Source: Anastatus disparis (taxonomy: Eukaryota > Arthropoda > Insecta > Hymenoptera > Eupelmidae). From it: DNA of 64,000 bases. Location of the stretch: the NCBI GenBank assembly GCA_017163975.1, contig JAFFSR010000309.1, positions 558,001 to 622,000 on the forward strand, in the 5' to 3' direction. Of this stretch, positions 33,724 through 47,027 are shown in pieces. Each line of letters opens with the position of its first letter. Positions within the stretch are counted from its first letter, which is position 1. Under the pieces are notes generated by a model. That model saw only the letters and a list, made by a program, of their open reading frames with translations, made no database searches and was not told the DNA's origin. The position numbers and the translations under genes are program-made.

Positions 33724-34860
33724 TTAGTTTTCTACTTTGTCCTTTATTGTTTTATCAATAACTTTGTTTAATACAATATTATGATTGTTACTATAATTAT
33801 TATTATTGTAATTTTCATTATAATTATTGTCTACAATTTTTAATCGTTTACACTTAATAAATAATATCTTTAATTGATAAGAATCATATTTATATTTTCG
33901 CTTTTTTTCATCTAATGGTTTATTTATTGTAGTATCATTATTAACATGTTTATTGTCATCAATTTCTATTTGTTCACACTTTGTGCGTAATTCTTTTAAT
34001 TGGTAGCAATCATTTTTTACTTGTGTTTCCTTAATAATATCAACATTTTCCAATTTTTGATTTTTAATTTGTACCATTCCCTCATATTCATTATATTATT
34101 CACTAATAACTCTTCTAAAAGTATCTTTTTTGCGTAATTTTTCTTTTTCATGCAATTTTTTCAATTTATTAGTATCTCTATTTTCCATTGATTTTATTTT
34201 TTACATCTTAATATTTTCAATTTTTTTATATTCATTTAGTTGTTCTTCTTTCATTTTTATGCAAGCTTTTTTCTTACGTGTAGCTTCATTTGAACGTATT
34301 TGTTTCATTTTATCAGTACCCTCTTTTATCTTTGATTTCATTTTTGTTATTTTAGTATTTTTTAATTTTTCTTTATATTTATTGGGTTGTTTTTCTTTAA
34401 TTTTTATATAATCTTCTTTTTTACGTAAAGCTTCATTCACACGTATTTGTACCAATTAATCAATTCTCATTTTTTCCTTGAATTTCAATTTCGTTATCTT
34501 AGTATTTTCTAGTTTTTCTTTATATTTTCCTAGTTGTTTTTCTCCAATTTTTATAAAAGCTTCTTTCTTACGTAAAGCCTCGTTTGCACGTATTTGTTCT
34601 AATTTATCAGTACTCATTGTTTCCTTGAATTTCAATTTTATTGTCTTAGTATTTTTTAATTTTTCTTCATATTTTTTCGGTTGTTTTTCTTTAATTTTTA
34701 TATAAGCTTCTTTCTTGCGTAAAGCCTCATCCGCACGTATTTGTTCCAATTTATCAGTACTCATTGTTTCCTTGAATTGCCATTTTGTTATCTTAGTATT
34801 TTTTAGTTTCTGTTTATATTTATTTGGTTGTCCTTTTTTCATTTTCATATAAGCTTTTTT
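33724..34860 (-). pseudogene. Lys-rich repeat region of the Helitron protein
   Basis: At least four units of about 55 residues with RxNEALRKKEAYIKIKEKQP and NKYKEKLKNTKITKxKFKE recur on the minus strand (34201-34848, two frames). Upstream-type Asn/Lys-rich sequence lies at 33724-34077. Charged coiled-coil N-termini of this style occur in Helitron-encoded proteins, but the link is by position. Stops lie at about 34078, 34201 and 34456. Confidence 0.5.
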
Positions 34861-34888
34861 CTTACGTAAAGTTTCTTTAACACGTCTT

Positions 34889-35555
34889 ACAAGGAGAGTA
34901 TTTCACCTTCGGGTCACCGTTTTTGCTCAAATTTTGGGAATATTTTCTTGATGCAGAAATATGAAGAAAGCCAAAATTTTAGAGGTCAACGCTCAATATT
35001 TCCCTATTTACAGGCCATTGAAGAAAATCACTAGAAAACTTACTAGATTTTCAAACGCTTATAGTTCCTCAGCATTATTAGCTAGAAGCTTAAACCTTTT
35101 TTTAAATGAAAGCTGAGCTTAAATCCCTTCGAAATAGCACTTATACCATCTCAAAATATTATTTTTTTCCCCAAGTTATAGCATAATAAAGATCGGACCT
35201 GAATTTTTTGTTTAAAACATTAATTAATAATAAAAGCTAAAATTGGGTTCAATCTTTATTATGCTTTAACTTTGGGAAAAAATAATATTTCAATATGCTA
35301 TATCTACTATTTCGAAAGAATTTGAGCTCAGCTTTTATTTAAAAAAAGGTTTAAGCTTCTAGTTAATAATTCTGAGGAACTGTAAGCATTTGAAAATCTA
35401 GTAACTCTTTTCGTGATTTTCTTTGATGGCCTGTAACTAGAGAAATATTGAGCGTTGGCCTCCAAAATTTTGGCTTTTCTTATATTTCTGCATCCAGAAA
35501 ACATTCCTAAAATTTGAGCAAAAACAGTGATCCGAAGGTGAAACGCTCTCCTTGT
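34889..35555. mobile_element. MITE with ACAAGGAGAG ends, 0.67 kb
   Basis: The ends ACAAGGAGAG and CTCTCCTTGT open long arms that pair for over 300 bases (for example TTCACCTTCGG with CCGAAGGTGAA). It lies within the Helitron protein's N-terminal region. Confidence 0.75.
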
Positions 35556-35661
35556 TAGTTCTAATTTATTATTACTTTTTTTTCTTGCATTTTCATAATA
35601 ATGTCTTTTTCTAAAATTTTTTTATATTTATGTTATTGTTCTGTTACCATTTTCCTATCAA

Positions 35662-36041
35662 GAGGAGGTCGAGTATATCTGTCCTTTTCTAATCAGAGAA
35701 TTGATTTTTTCACAAAAATCAATAATTGTAGCAAAAAATAAGAAGGAAGCCCCATCTCGTATGATAAAAAGCAAGATTCTCTTTAATAAGGAAAAATTAT
35801 TTTTATGGTTTCGTTTTTAAGAAAACCTTGAAAAACTGAATTGTCCATCCTAACCTCTATTTTTTAAGTTTTTCAAGGTTTTCTTAATAACGAAACGATA
35901 AAAATAATTTTTCCTTATTGAAGAGAATCTTGCTTTTTATTATACGAGATGGGGCTTTCTTCTTATTTTTTGCTAAAATTATTAGTTTTGCAAAAAAATT
36001 GATTCTTTGATTAGAAAAGGACAGAGATATACGACCTGCTC
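35662..36041. mobile_element. TTAA MITE, GAGGAGGT family (copy 4)
   Basis: Ends GAGGAGGTCGAGTATATCT and complement; the flanks are TCAA (left, mutated) and TTAA (right). The arms are close to copy 1 at 14958, including TTGAAAAACTGAATTGTCCA and its complement. Confidence 0.75.
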
Positions 36042-36045
36042 TTAA

Positions 36046-36768
36046 CGGGATGTCGGAGCTGCAGCAATTGAGTTTTACTTTTTTTATTTCATCAATATCT
36101 TTTCTAATTCATAAATCAAACAAATATAATGACTTGTCCGCACTAAAGCTATATTAATACAATCATTTTTGTAAAAATAAAAAATCATTTGGACTTGTTA
36201 TTTTTTTATGAGCTTGGATTGGAAATTAGATATCAAACTCGATAAAACTAACCTTAAAATACGATACATTGAAAGTTTTTATTATAACTTTGTATGTATG
36301 ATATTTTGGTGGATTTCTTGAGTGGTCCGCACTAGAGTTTAATCTTACAAATTTTTACTTTGTAGCAAAAAAACTCGATTAAACGCATCGTGTATTCATA
36401 AGTCAAGTTTGGAAATACTATTAGAAGGCGGGCAGCTTCGTCATGCTCTCAAGTCCTGTTACAAATAAAGCTTATTTTTCATCTATTTCTTTTGATTTTT
36501 TTTTTCCTTCATTTAATTTAATCTGAACTGTAGTAATTTTATTATCGTTATAATTTAAGTGGATTTCATCGATTCCCATTATATCAGTATTTGGTTTTTA
36601 AAAATTTGTATACTAAATGTCATCGTCAATTTCCATCAAAATTGTTTTATGATTCGAATTCTTTTGTTGACGATACATTTCCATGATCTTTTTTTGTTCT
36701 GCCAATAAATGCATTTGTGAGTTTTCTTCTAATAGTTCAAGTTTGGTAAAATCTAAATTTAATGGTAT
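36046..36768. other. Spacer; last third may be tail of the protease gene
   Basis: From 36050 to about 36480 nothing is recognised. From about 36480 to 36768 the minus strand continues the protease frame after a stop with a charged tail (FTKLELLEENSQMHLLAEQK and on), then further stops, so it was probably coding once. Confidence 0.35.
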
Positions 36769-37395
36769 TCAGTTTAGACGTTGCTCATGACAAAAACTCC
36801 TCCTTATCATGTCCGGTGGATTATCGTAATTAATATTTGCATTATTATAATTTTGCAAAACTGGAAACATTCTTATTTGTTGCGTTCTAAAAATTCTTGA
36901 TAAACGTAATCTCATTGGAGAAACATCATATTTCAAACAACATGGACCTAAATTATCAAGTATTGCAATAGCGAAAACAATTGAAAAAACGCCACAATCA
37001 TAATTATCTGTTTGTGATTGTACTGTTTCGAATACTATGCTCAATTCTGATTTGTTTGGAAATAATCTGTTAATATAAATCTTATGCTCATCTGGTAGAT
37101 ATTTGAGATTTAAACTGTCATATATATGAATTACCGTATTATTATAATACACACAAATCCGGTGACACTTTTCCACATTACCGAAAAATGATAACTGTAT
37201 AAATTCTCCATCAATCGGTACTGATTAAATATGTTGTGGTCTTTGAATTGGTAAAGTTAATTGCATGTTGAATGGAGTGTACCGGTTTGAAATATTATTA
37301 AATTCTAATATATGAATATCAGTTAACATGAAAGCAATTCCACTATACGATCCCTGACCTTTAACAATCAATTTATCTTTCTCAGTCAAAACCAT
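36769..37395 (-). pseudogene. Ulp1-like (C48) cysteine protease domain
   Basis: Ulp1-type proteases cleave SUMO-like proteins; copies are carried by several eukaryotic transposons, including some Helitrons. The frame starts MVLTEKDKL and has FMLTDIHILEFNNI (substrate-side W-x-D-x-HI type motif). A TAA lies at 37225-37227, then come CHRICVYYNNTVIHIYDSL and SQTDNYDCGVFSIVFA, which supply the catalytic Asp, Gln and Cys. The expected His-Trp is replaced by CHRI, with the His still present. It lies upstream, on the same strand, of the Helitron pieces at 32.4-34.9 kb, so it may belong to that element. Confidence 0.65.
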
Positions 37396-37660
37396 TATTG
37401 AAAATTAAAATTCTTTTAAGAATTTTAATTCATTTTTAATGAACTTTCTCCAAAGATATTCACGAAATAATGGATTTTATATTAACTAACTAAATTTACT
37501 GCCTTTTTACTTTAAAAGCTAAAACATATAAGAAATTATGAAAAATGCTATGAATTAATTGTTATATGATAAATAAATAATAATGAAATTTGTAAAAATA
37601 ATATAACAATGAAAAATGGTTATTTTCAGCAATTATACATTTATATATATATATATATAT

Positions 37661-38694
37661 ATGGGACATTTCGCACAAACTGGAAGAGCAAAAAAATAAA
37701 AATCGCTGAAACTCTAAGAATATATTCTGTTTGTTACCCAAAATGTGTAAAGAAATTTTCAAGGATTTAGATTGGAAAAATCAAGAGCCATAGATCCTTG
37801 AAATTTGGAAATTTTTAAAAATTTTTGGAAAAGTACCAACTTTATAATTTTTTTTCTGAAAATCATGATGTTTTACAGAGAAATTCATAACAATACTTCT
37901 TGTTGTAAATGAAGAGGAGAGTTAGCATGATTTTTTACAGACCTAAATTTCGAAGTTTTCTATTGGTTCTTACATGTATTGCATGGTAATTGGAATTACT
38001 CATTGTTTGCCACTTCAGAAATTGCTTTTCAAGGGCTGATTTTCTTCTATCTTTTATTAACTTTAGAATAAATTTTCGATTGTGTAAGAAAGAGCCACCA
38101 ATAAGGAGTTATGATAGTTTAAAATATATATTTTAATGTATCATTTATTTTTTATATTGAATATAAATGTATATTTTCATCCATGATTAATTTTTATATT
38201 GAAAATAAATTATACATGAAAATATATATTTTAAACTTTCATAACTCCTTATTGTTGGCTCTGACTTACATGATAAAAAATTCATTTTAAATTTTATGTA
38301 AAATAGAAAAAAATAAGCTCCCAAAAAGAAATTTCTGAAGTGGCGAACCATGAGTAATTTCAATTACCATGTAATACATATAAGAACCAATAGAAAACTT
38401 TAAAATTCAGGTTCTGTAAAGAATCGTGCTAACTCTGCTCTTCATTTACAACAAGAAGTATTCTTATAATTCTCTCCCTAAAATATCAAGATTTTCAGGA
38501 AAAAAAATGATCGAGTTGGAACTTCCCTAAAAATTTTGAAAAATTTCCAAATTTCAAGGATCTATAGCTCTTGATCCTTCTTATCTAAATCCTTGAAATT
38601 CTATTTACATATTTTGGATAACAAGAAGAATATATTCTTAGAGTTTCAGAGATTTTTATTTTTCTGCTCTTCCTGTTGGCGTGAAATGTCCCAT
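37661..38694. mobile_element. Fold-back element, 1.03 kb, TA-flanked
   Basis: The ends ATGGGACATTTCGC and GCGTGAAATGTCCCAT begin arms of about 500 bases. (TA)n tracts lie directly outside on both sides (37641-37660; 38695-38716), as for the 3.1-kb fold-back at 26526. No coding region. Confidence 0.8.
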
Positions 38695-38716
38695 GTATAT
38701 ATATATATATATATAT

Positions 38717-39012
38717 GTATATATTCATTAAAAAAATTTTGTTGTAAAAAGAACTAAAATGAAAATTATTTTGAGTTATTTCTAATAACTGTATTCTTCA
38801 ATTTATTTACCGTTATTTACGGATATTTGCAGTATCTATATTAAAAAAATGTATAAATGATAATAAACAATCATTATTTATCTCCAGCCTAACGCTTTTT
38901 CATTGTTATTTACAGTTTTCAATATTTTCTTATAATCATTTGTTTATTCACAGTATTATTCTACTTTAAAAAAATAATTTTCATTCAGGGTGATGAAATA
39001 TTTAACCTTAAG

Positions 39013-39065
<53 letters not shown>

Positions 39066-39317
39066 CATATCACAAGAAAATTTACACATCAAAACTAATT
39101 CTCTAATGTAAAGAATAAAAAATTAAATTAATAGAATTTTGAAATTTTGATATGGGAATACTTTTTACAAGTAACTTTTTAATAAATTTGAAAAATGATA
39201 AATTTATTAAATAACTTGTGGTATTGAATGCTAATTAAATTTAGTTTTAACATGAAGATAATTATCCAAGTTGGAAATGTATTTAATTAAATAATATAAC
39301 TATTTATAAGTTATCAC
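38717..39317. other. AT-rich spacer with TA microsatellite
   Basis: A long (TA)n tract occupies about 39018-39061. Nothing else is recognised. Confidence 0.4.
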
Positions 39318-39321
39318 TTAA

Positions 39322-39950
39322 GAAGGTACCTTCGTCCACCACTCGAGTTAAATTTTCAATATGCTTATCTGATTAAAAGTTACTAGAAATCTCCCCTCCC
39401 CAAGAATATATGTTTTGTTTGGTGATTTCCACATACTTAATAGAATTAGCATCAATATAAAAAAAAAGAAATAATTTTTATTTAAAACTAAAAAATTAAA
39501 ATTAATTAAAGAGCTAAGATCATCATCTTTACTGTCCAAATCATTTATATGCTCTTTTTTCGAAATTTGAAAATTTGAGGTTACGGTGTATTTTTGCCAC
39601 TATCCTCTATGTACGATAAAAGTAACTAGATTCGTACATAAATGAATAATTTATTTATTTATATTTCCGTGTAAAAGTAATGAAGGTTTCTGAAAATTAT
39701 TCTATAAGTTGCCAGTAATATTATGTTTATCCTGAAAAAATTTCATTCTATTCTGTTTTGTAAATTTTAAGATCAACTACAATATTAACGTTTCCCCATA
39801 AGAACCAATGTTGTATAATTATTCTAATTTCTCATTAACGAGATAACGAATTTTCATGAAATTTTATGTTTGCATTTCAGACATAAAAACAAACAATTTT
39901 ACATAGTTTCGACCAAATCTGTTTTGTCATACTAAAGCGAAGGTACCTCC
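39322..39950. mobile_element. TTAA MITE, 0.63 kb, GGTACCTTCG ends
   Basis: TTAA at 39318-39321 and 39951-39954 flanks ends G(A/G)AGGTACCTTCG and complement. The interior is unpaired and encodes nothing recognisable, unlike the fully folding TTAA elements elsewhere in the window. Confidence 0.65.
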
Positions 39951-39954
39951 TTAA

Positions 39955-42903
39955 TAATAATTTTTTAAACTTTTTATTCATAGTTTAAAAATTTTAATAG
40001 ATTTTATAAAATATTATGTAAATTTTGTAAGTGTATATTATTTAAGAAGATGTAAAATGTACAGTACACTTGCACCGATAAATATTGACTATATTCCCAT
40101 TATATTTCAAAATTTCGAATAAAGAGATGCATTAACATATAATATGTATCACGGAGATTATTCAGTTAAATTTTTAAATAAATCTATTCATTAGTTATTG
40201 AGGAGTTTGGGTTCCAATATTATTTACTAATATTTTTCTATTTGCAATCAGAAATCTAAATATCTTGAAAACTAATGATTAGAATAATTTGAAAATTTAA
40301 ATAAATAATTATCATGGTATATACTACACTTTGAAAAATTTTCTGGTAACTATACCAGTTTCCTGTGAATAATTATATGTTTTAGCAATGTGAAGTTACA
40401 TTTTTATGTAACTTTACATCGCTGAGCGTAGGTCCTACTATGATCGCGGTATTTTTCCCGTGCTTAGCAGTGTAATGTTACAGTCAATATCAACATGGCT
40501 GTCCAGTAAAAATACATGAGATACGTGAACTTTCGCGACAATAGAAACACATTTTAAACATAATAAGAAATATTTTATTGTTATCAATTGATGTTTAACA
40601 TAAAGTTATTAAATAATCTTTTCAAATTTACAGTGTCATGAGTAAAAAACGTTCAACGTATAATTTTTATTAAATTATATCGAATGTAGGTTAGAAACGA
40701 TGGATTATGTAATTTTACCGGTCTTCATGTGTATTTAACAAGCTTAGCAAGGGTCCCGATACTTACCATGCTCAGCGATGTAAAGTTCCGAAAAATTTTT
40801 ACTGTGTACAAGTTAATACATTCCTTTTATGGAAATTCAGAAATAGAATGGAAAGATATCAGTTAAATATGACAGTTAATTTTCATATCTTCTCATAGTG
40901 AAATATAATCAAACTTTGACAACAAATTCAACATAATAAAATAATTGTACTTTCAATGATCATATTTAATACAAATTTTATTGTGATATTACAGAATATT
41001 ATTTTTTTCCGCATTTATAATAAGTGTTTCGCAAATAATAAGTAAATTTTCTTTTGAAATGTTTACTTTTTAGGGGGAATTCCACTTCTATCTAGACAGT
41101 TCATAAATATAAATTCATAATTATAGACATAATAAGAAAAAATTATTCATATTTCATATATTTTCCTATCTTTATAATTGACTATTAAAAAAAATTTAAT
41201 ATCAAATAAATAATTTTTTCAAATTTTATTTCATCAAATTTATATTTAAACGATATTAAAAAAAATATTTTTATATCATGTAATCATAATTTTTCAAATG
41301 AGGTGATTTGACGTATTTTAAAAATTAATATGTTTCTCTTATTAAAAATATTATTGCTTTAATGAAATGAATTTTAATATATTGAATTGTTAACTATCTT
41401 TATATAAATGACAATTCATTTAAATACAAACACGTGTACAAATGAAAATGTAATTTTAATATATTTAATTGTTAATAATTTTTATATAAATGACAAATTA
41501 TTTAAATACTAACACGTGTACAAATGAAAATGTAATTAAGGTTAAATGTATGTTATTTATAAAAAATTGTTAACAAGTAACTTTTTGAATAATATATTTT
41601 CATGAAAACTAATTTAAATACTTTATTCTCTGAATGATAACTAAATAAAATTTTAATTTAATAAATTTAGTCATACAATTATAAATATATAATAGTTATA
41701 TAACTGTTCATCAAATAAAATTATAATTTTTTTAATATATATATATATATTAAAATAATTATTACAATAGATTGTAGTTAAATAAAAATGTTTATTTTAA
41801 TAATTATAGCGTTGAAATTTATTTCGATGAAAATGTTATTTGATTGACATTTACAGTATTATTTTAACTATATTTGAAAGATTACTTGTCATCAATGAAA
41901 AAATATTTAATTATTTAAATTAATAATTTATTAATATCAAGAATTTTCTAAAAATTATAATATTTATGATATACAAACCTTACTTGTGATACATACACTT
42001 TGTAATATTTGTATCTCATTAAAATTTTATATTTAATGCAAAAAGGATTGTTAAGTAATTGAAAATATTTATTTTATTATTCTGAAATATTCAAATTTAA
42101 AATTAACCAAAAATGTGTATTTTAATCTTATGGTTTTTTAATTTAAATTTCGTATTTCATATATATAAAATACATTTGTGAAGATATTTTTATTAGAAAT
42201 AAACACAGAATTTTTTTTAAGCATGTTTCACGTAAAAATTAATTTCATAATTCAAATTCATGGTCATATATTAAGGTCTGGAAATTATAGTTGTTACTTA
42301 GTTCCCAGTTCTCAGTTTATTAAATCAAATATTGTACTATCTTTGTTTTTCTTATGGAAGTAGATTGAGAAATAGTGAAATAAACATTCATTTATACTCT
42401 TATAAACAAATAGACTAACAAGAAAAAAGCAAAAATATCGACATTTTTTGGTTCCCGCTTGTTTCTATATCGATAAAAATAGTTTTTTATCACATATAAA
42501 TGTAGGATACACTTTTACCTTTAAAATAAGACCTCAGTTGATCAAAAATATTCATTAGAAGCTGAGTTATAGTTGAATTTGTCCGGGCGCCTCGACTTTT
42601 TGCGCTTAATTAACAATATCTCCAGTTCTAATAACTTTATCGAAATAAATAAAAAATTGATTTGTTTGTTATGGATTAAGGAACAAAACTTACCTAGTCA
42701 CATTTTTCCATCATTTTTAGTTCAAAAGATACAACGCTTTAAACATTTGAATTGTTTATAACAAATTACTCGACTGTCAGATCGTAAAACACTATCGATA
42801 TTCGTGTTCAGCGAGTCAAAATGCATAAAAAAAATCTTAGTGTTCTCATCTAAATTAAAAAGGCCAAGGTGACCCCTATGGCGACTAGACTAATATAGAA
42901 ACT
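39955..42903. other. Three kilobases of AT-rich DNA without a gene
   Basis: Two small structures only. A possible MITE lies at about 40410-40787, with ends AACTTTACATCGCTGAGC and complement. A direct duplication of period 82 bp lies at 41371-41535 (AACACGTGTACAAATGAAAATG in each unit). Short open frames near 42178 and 42573 look random. Confidence 0.4.
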
Positions 42904-43650
42904 GATGTTGTGAAAAAAATATCACATATATCATTTGAAGTATACAGTAGGCATAATATGAAACAACAAGCTCACCTACAAGTGGTAGCAAAAAATCTTC
43001 ATAAACAAGAAAATGTACGAATACTCTTTTCCTATAGTCTACTTAACAAACGAATGGGAACTTGTTATAATGAAAATAATTGTGGTAGTTGTAAAAAATC
43101 ATTTAATGAATATGTTTACCATTTTGGTTATGTTGATTTAGAGCTTCCAGTATTTCATGTTGGATATTTTAGATCTATTATTAGATTATTACAAAGCATA
43201 TACAAAGAATGTTCTAATATTATGCTTAATCCAAAGGATAAGAAACCTTATCTTGATTGTGTATTAAATTCTAATTTAAATTATTTAAATATAAAAGCTC
43301 TTAGGAAGCTCTTTGAAAATTCAGTATTTGTCATTATTATGGAGAGTTGAATGGAACTGTTAAGAAAGCTGATCTTTTTAAAATAGTTTATGAAAAATAT
43401 GTCTAAAAAAGTTTTTGATCCGATTGTACAGGCAAAGCTAACTGAATATCAAAATGTTTTAGAAGATAACAAAGAATTAAAAAGTATTTTACAGAGTAGA
43501 TTAATAAGTATTTTAAATCCATTAGAAGTCTTAGGCATCTTAAAATGTATACTTGAAAAAGATATATCTCTTTTATTAATAAATCTTGATTTTAGCGTTC
43601 CTAAAGATTTAATTTTAACAAGAATACCTGTTCCTCGTATTTCAATTCTA
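42904..43650 (+). pseudogene. POLR3A (RNA polymerase III largest subunit, RPC1) N-terminal fragment
   Basis: RPC1 forms the catalytic core of Pol III. The frame reads VVKKISHISFEVYS, QQAHLQVVAKNL, then the clamp zinc-site region RMGTCYNENNCGSCKKSFNE, VYHFGYVDLELPVFHVGYFR. After a frameshift near 43335 it continues NGTVKKADLFKIVYEKYMSK, KVFDPIVQAKL, LNPLEVLGIL and DLILTRIPVPRISI. The order and spacing fit residues of about 20-250 of Pol III RPC1 (from memory), not Pol II. Homology ends at 43650, exactly where the P-like transposase remnant begins on the other strand. No introns were seen in 0.75 kb. Confidence 0.85.
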
Positions 43651-43654
43651 TGAT

Positions 43655-46600
43655 GAAGTATTAATTGCGTTTTCGACGTACGTTTACTGTACATTTCCTT
43701 TAAGTCTTCAGAACTTATAATAGTTTCAATTTTATATTCAGCAACTGTGCAATTGCCATGCTTTGGTGGCTTAATAGCACTGTATACTGAGAAGAGTCTG
43801 TACAGTTGCAAGAATGTTGGGCATGTAGGATGCTCGTTGCTTCCAGCAGCCCCACGGATTGTCCCGAAAAATTTCTGAAACGTTAAATAAAATGTAGGAA
43901 TGAAGTAGGTGTCATTGATACCAAGAGAACATATTGTTTTACACTACTTTTAAACTTTAACAATTTACTAGCAACAATAAATATGTAATGAAAATTTAAT
44001 ATTTTTATACAGTCCAATACCTCAAGATTAACTCTTCCTGACAATAAATATTTGAAACCAAATGTTTCTATTAAGTATGAACATAAATCAAGAGTGGATT
44101 AAATGGTCACACGTAACCCATGAGCCGTATCTTATATTAAGAAATCAGCTTCAGCGATGACGTTACTTTTTACATTTAGTTCCCATTTATTCAACCACTC
44201 AAGGCTATCTTGTAATATCTAAACCAAATTTAAAGGTTAATTTACCGACAAATATGTGCATACATGTAATTAATAATCATTTACTTTAAAATCCTTGGAT
44301 TGAGGTGTTAAACCTTCATTTGGTTGTTTACGATTTAGAGCATCGAATAAATTATTAATCCGTAAACAGAAATCGGCAGTCGCTTCACAACCCTCAAACT
44401 GTTGTGTCTCAATCAAAATCCTCAAACTCAAAATGGAAATAAAAACATTATTATTTAAGAAAATAATTGAAACTGTTTATTTATGAAATATTTAGCATAA
44501 CTTCAAGTGCAATAAAAAAATAGCAAGTACAAAATACTTCTCAAATTTGTTATTTTATGAAAAAAAAAATATATATTTCAATAATGTATTGATTTGTACA
44601 ATGTTAAAATACGCGATTGCTTTATAATGTATTCAAGTAAATAATTTATAATTTTGCTTACATATTTTGGTCATATTAACTTATTTGCAATATTAAATTA
44701 GTTTTATATATACATATATAGATATATACCTGCGTTGCAAATCGAACCCTCATTTTAGAAGTATTATCAAGATAGATATGCCTTCTTGATATTTTTGGAC
44801 ACACTCGACAATTTCCATCTTGAAATGCATCAACGTTAAAAAGATTTACAAAGTAATCCCATTTGATATAATCTCCAGTCGGATCGACCTAAAAACAGTG
44901 AATAGTAACCAATAATGAGTTACAAAATCAAGTTATTTGAAAGTATTACATTAAGTATTTATAAACAAACCTTTAATCGACGTTTATCGTGTAAACGATT
45001 TCTTATACATTTTATTAAATGAGGTGAATCTGAGAACATGAAAATCTTTCTCTTTGTATCTAATGGATGTGTGAACCAATTTTGTAGTGAATCAATATAA
45101 CTATCAATATTTAAAATTTTCCACATCTTTCGATTGCTCCTTGCACCATCTCCAATGACAGCATGGATCAATGCTCTGGCGTTTTCTAATAGGCACGTAC
45201 CTTTTACCACCAATTTTGCTAAATCTTCACCGCAGACGGAATTTTTGGATGCAAAAACAGCAATAGATTGTGAATAATTTTCAGTCAGACTTTGAAACAT
45301 TAAAACAAGCCCATGTGTTGCTAAGTCATTAGTATCTGTGCTTTTCAGACCATCTTCACCAAAATCTATCAAGCCAGAATATGTCAAATTTTTTGATTCT
45401 TCAACTAAAGCTTTTCTCAAATTTATTTCATCTAATGTCAATACGCCATGACGTTTAAAGGGATCTTTTGACGCAAAAACTTTTTTTAGAACTCCAAAAA
45501 ATTCTTCATCGAAGCCACATTTATTATGAATTAATGATATGTATTCTCTAATAGTTTTTGTACATGGTAGAGGTATTATATTATTTTTACGCAAGAATTC
45601 ATAGTAACTATGCGATCTTATGTTCATTAACATACACAGCATTATAAAATCATGTGTATACCGACGACCTCTTGCATCTTTTTTTCTTGCTGCACTAATA
45701 ATTTCTTGTATGACAGTTCTTTGATTTTTATGGACATTCATTAAATCATCATCTGATAAAAATTCTATTTTACTTCTTTGCTGCTCAATATTACGTTGAA
45801 GCAAAGAAAGTTTCTTCTTCAAACATAAATTCTGTCTAGTACGAAATTTAAGTTTTTTTTTGCATAGCAATTAATTTTATGCGATCAAGAGGATTTGCGA
45901 TTTTTGATATCCTTTAAACATTTTTCTTATTTTCCATTCTCTTCACTTTCTGATTTAAGTTTTTATTGTATTTTTTGCAAATGTCACATCTTTCTTTGTT
46001 AGTCGATAATAATGAGCACTGTTTATGACGCCAATTTGAGTCATATTCCATAGCTACATCTGCAAAAGCATCACTTCTATTTCTCATTATTATACCACTA
46101 CAAATACGCATATCCTTGAATTTTTTTAAAATTTCAGGAAGTACTATGATATTGTTAACTCGTGGAAGCTTAGTGTGACTTATATCAACTGGTGTTGAAT
46201 ATATTTCATAAATTATTTCTCTATTTTTTTTTATTAACACAGACTTTTGCACGATATGCTTTTGCATATTATTATTTTCAGTCTCTATGAAATATGTCAA
46301 GACAAGAATTTCTTCCTTTCCAAAATTCGATTTACAAGCATTCCATGGTTTTGGTAAATTAATACTTATATTTCCAGAATTTTCATCTTCGCCTGTGCAA
46401 AAACATTTCTTACTTTAAATACGATTTTATAAAGCAAATAAACGATAATTAATTTAATTTAGTAATAACTGTGGATTTGTAAATACAAAGTGTATATACT
46501 ATAATATTATTGACTTATAATATCATATTTAAAATAATTTTTACGTAAAACTTTTTCACTATGATAATAATTTATATATTCATCATTGTAAAGTATATTT

Positions 46601-46963
46601 TTTTATACGTAACAATCAACAGACTTTAATTTAATTATTATCATGTACTTTTATATAACAATATTGGGCTTTTTCATAATTTTTATGAATTTAAATTTTT
46701 TACAAATACTTTTTATAAAATTTGTTTGTAATTGTTTTCACGTTTACGCTTTATCAATAAAGATATTGATGAAACAATGATAAATAATTGTTAAATATAA
46801 TACATTTTACTTAAAGATGTTAAATGATCAATTTATTTATATTGCTCTGATAAAAAGAAATTATTAGAAAAAATATTATTGTAATTTTTCAGTCATAAAC
46901 ATAGACCACAATCCAAACTATATTAATAAAGTACGAGATAATTAATTCAAAAAATAGCATAAC

Positions 46964-47027
<64 letters not shown>

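Noticed and set aside
43449..43811. Single minus-strand gene spanning 43449-43811
   Set aside because: The frame runs from transposase exon 9 into the antisense of the POLR3A fragment; only 43655 upward matches a P-type transposase.
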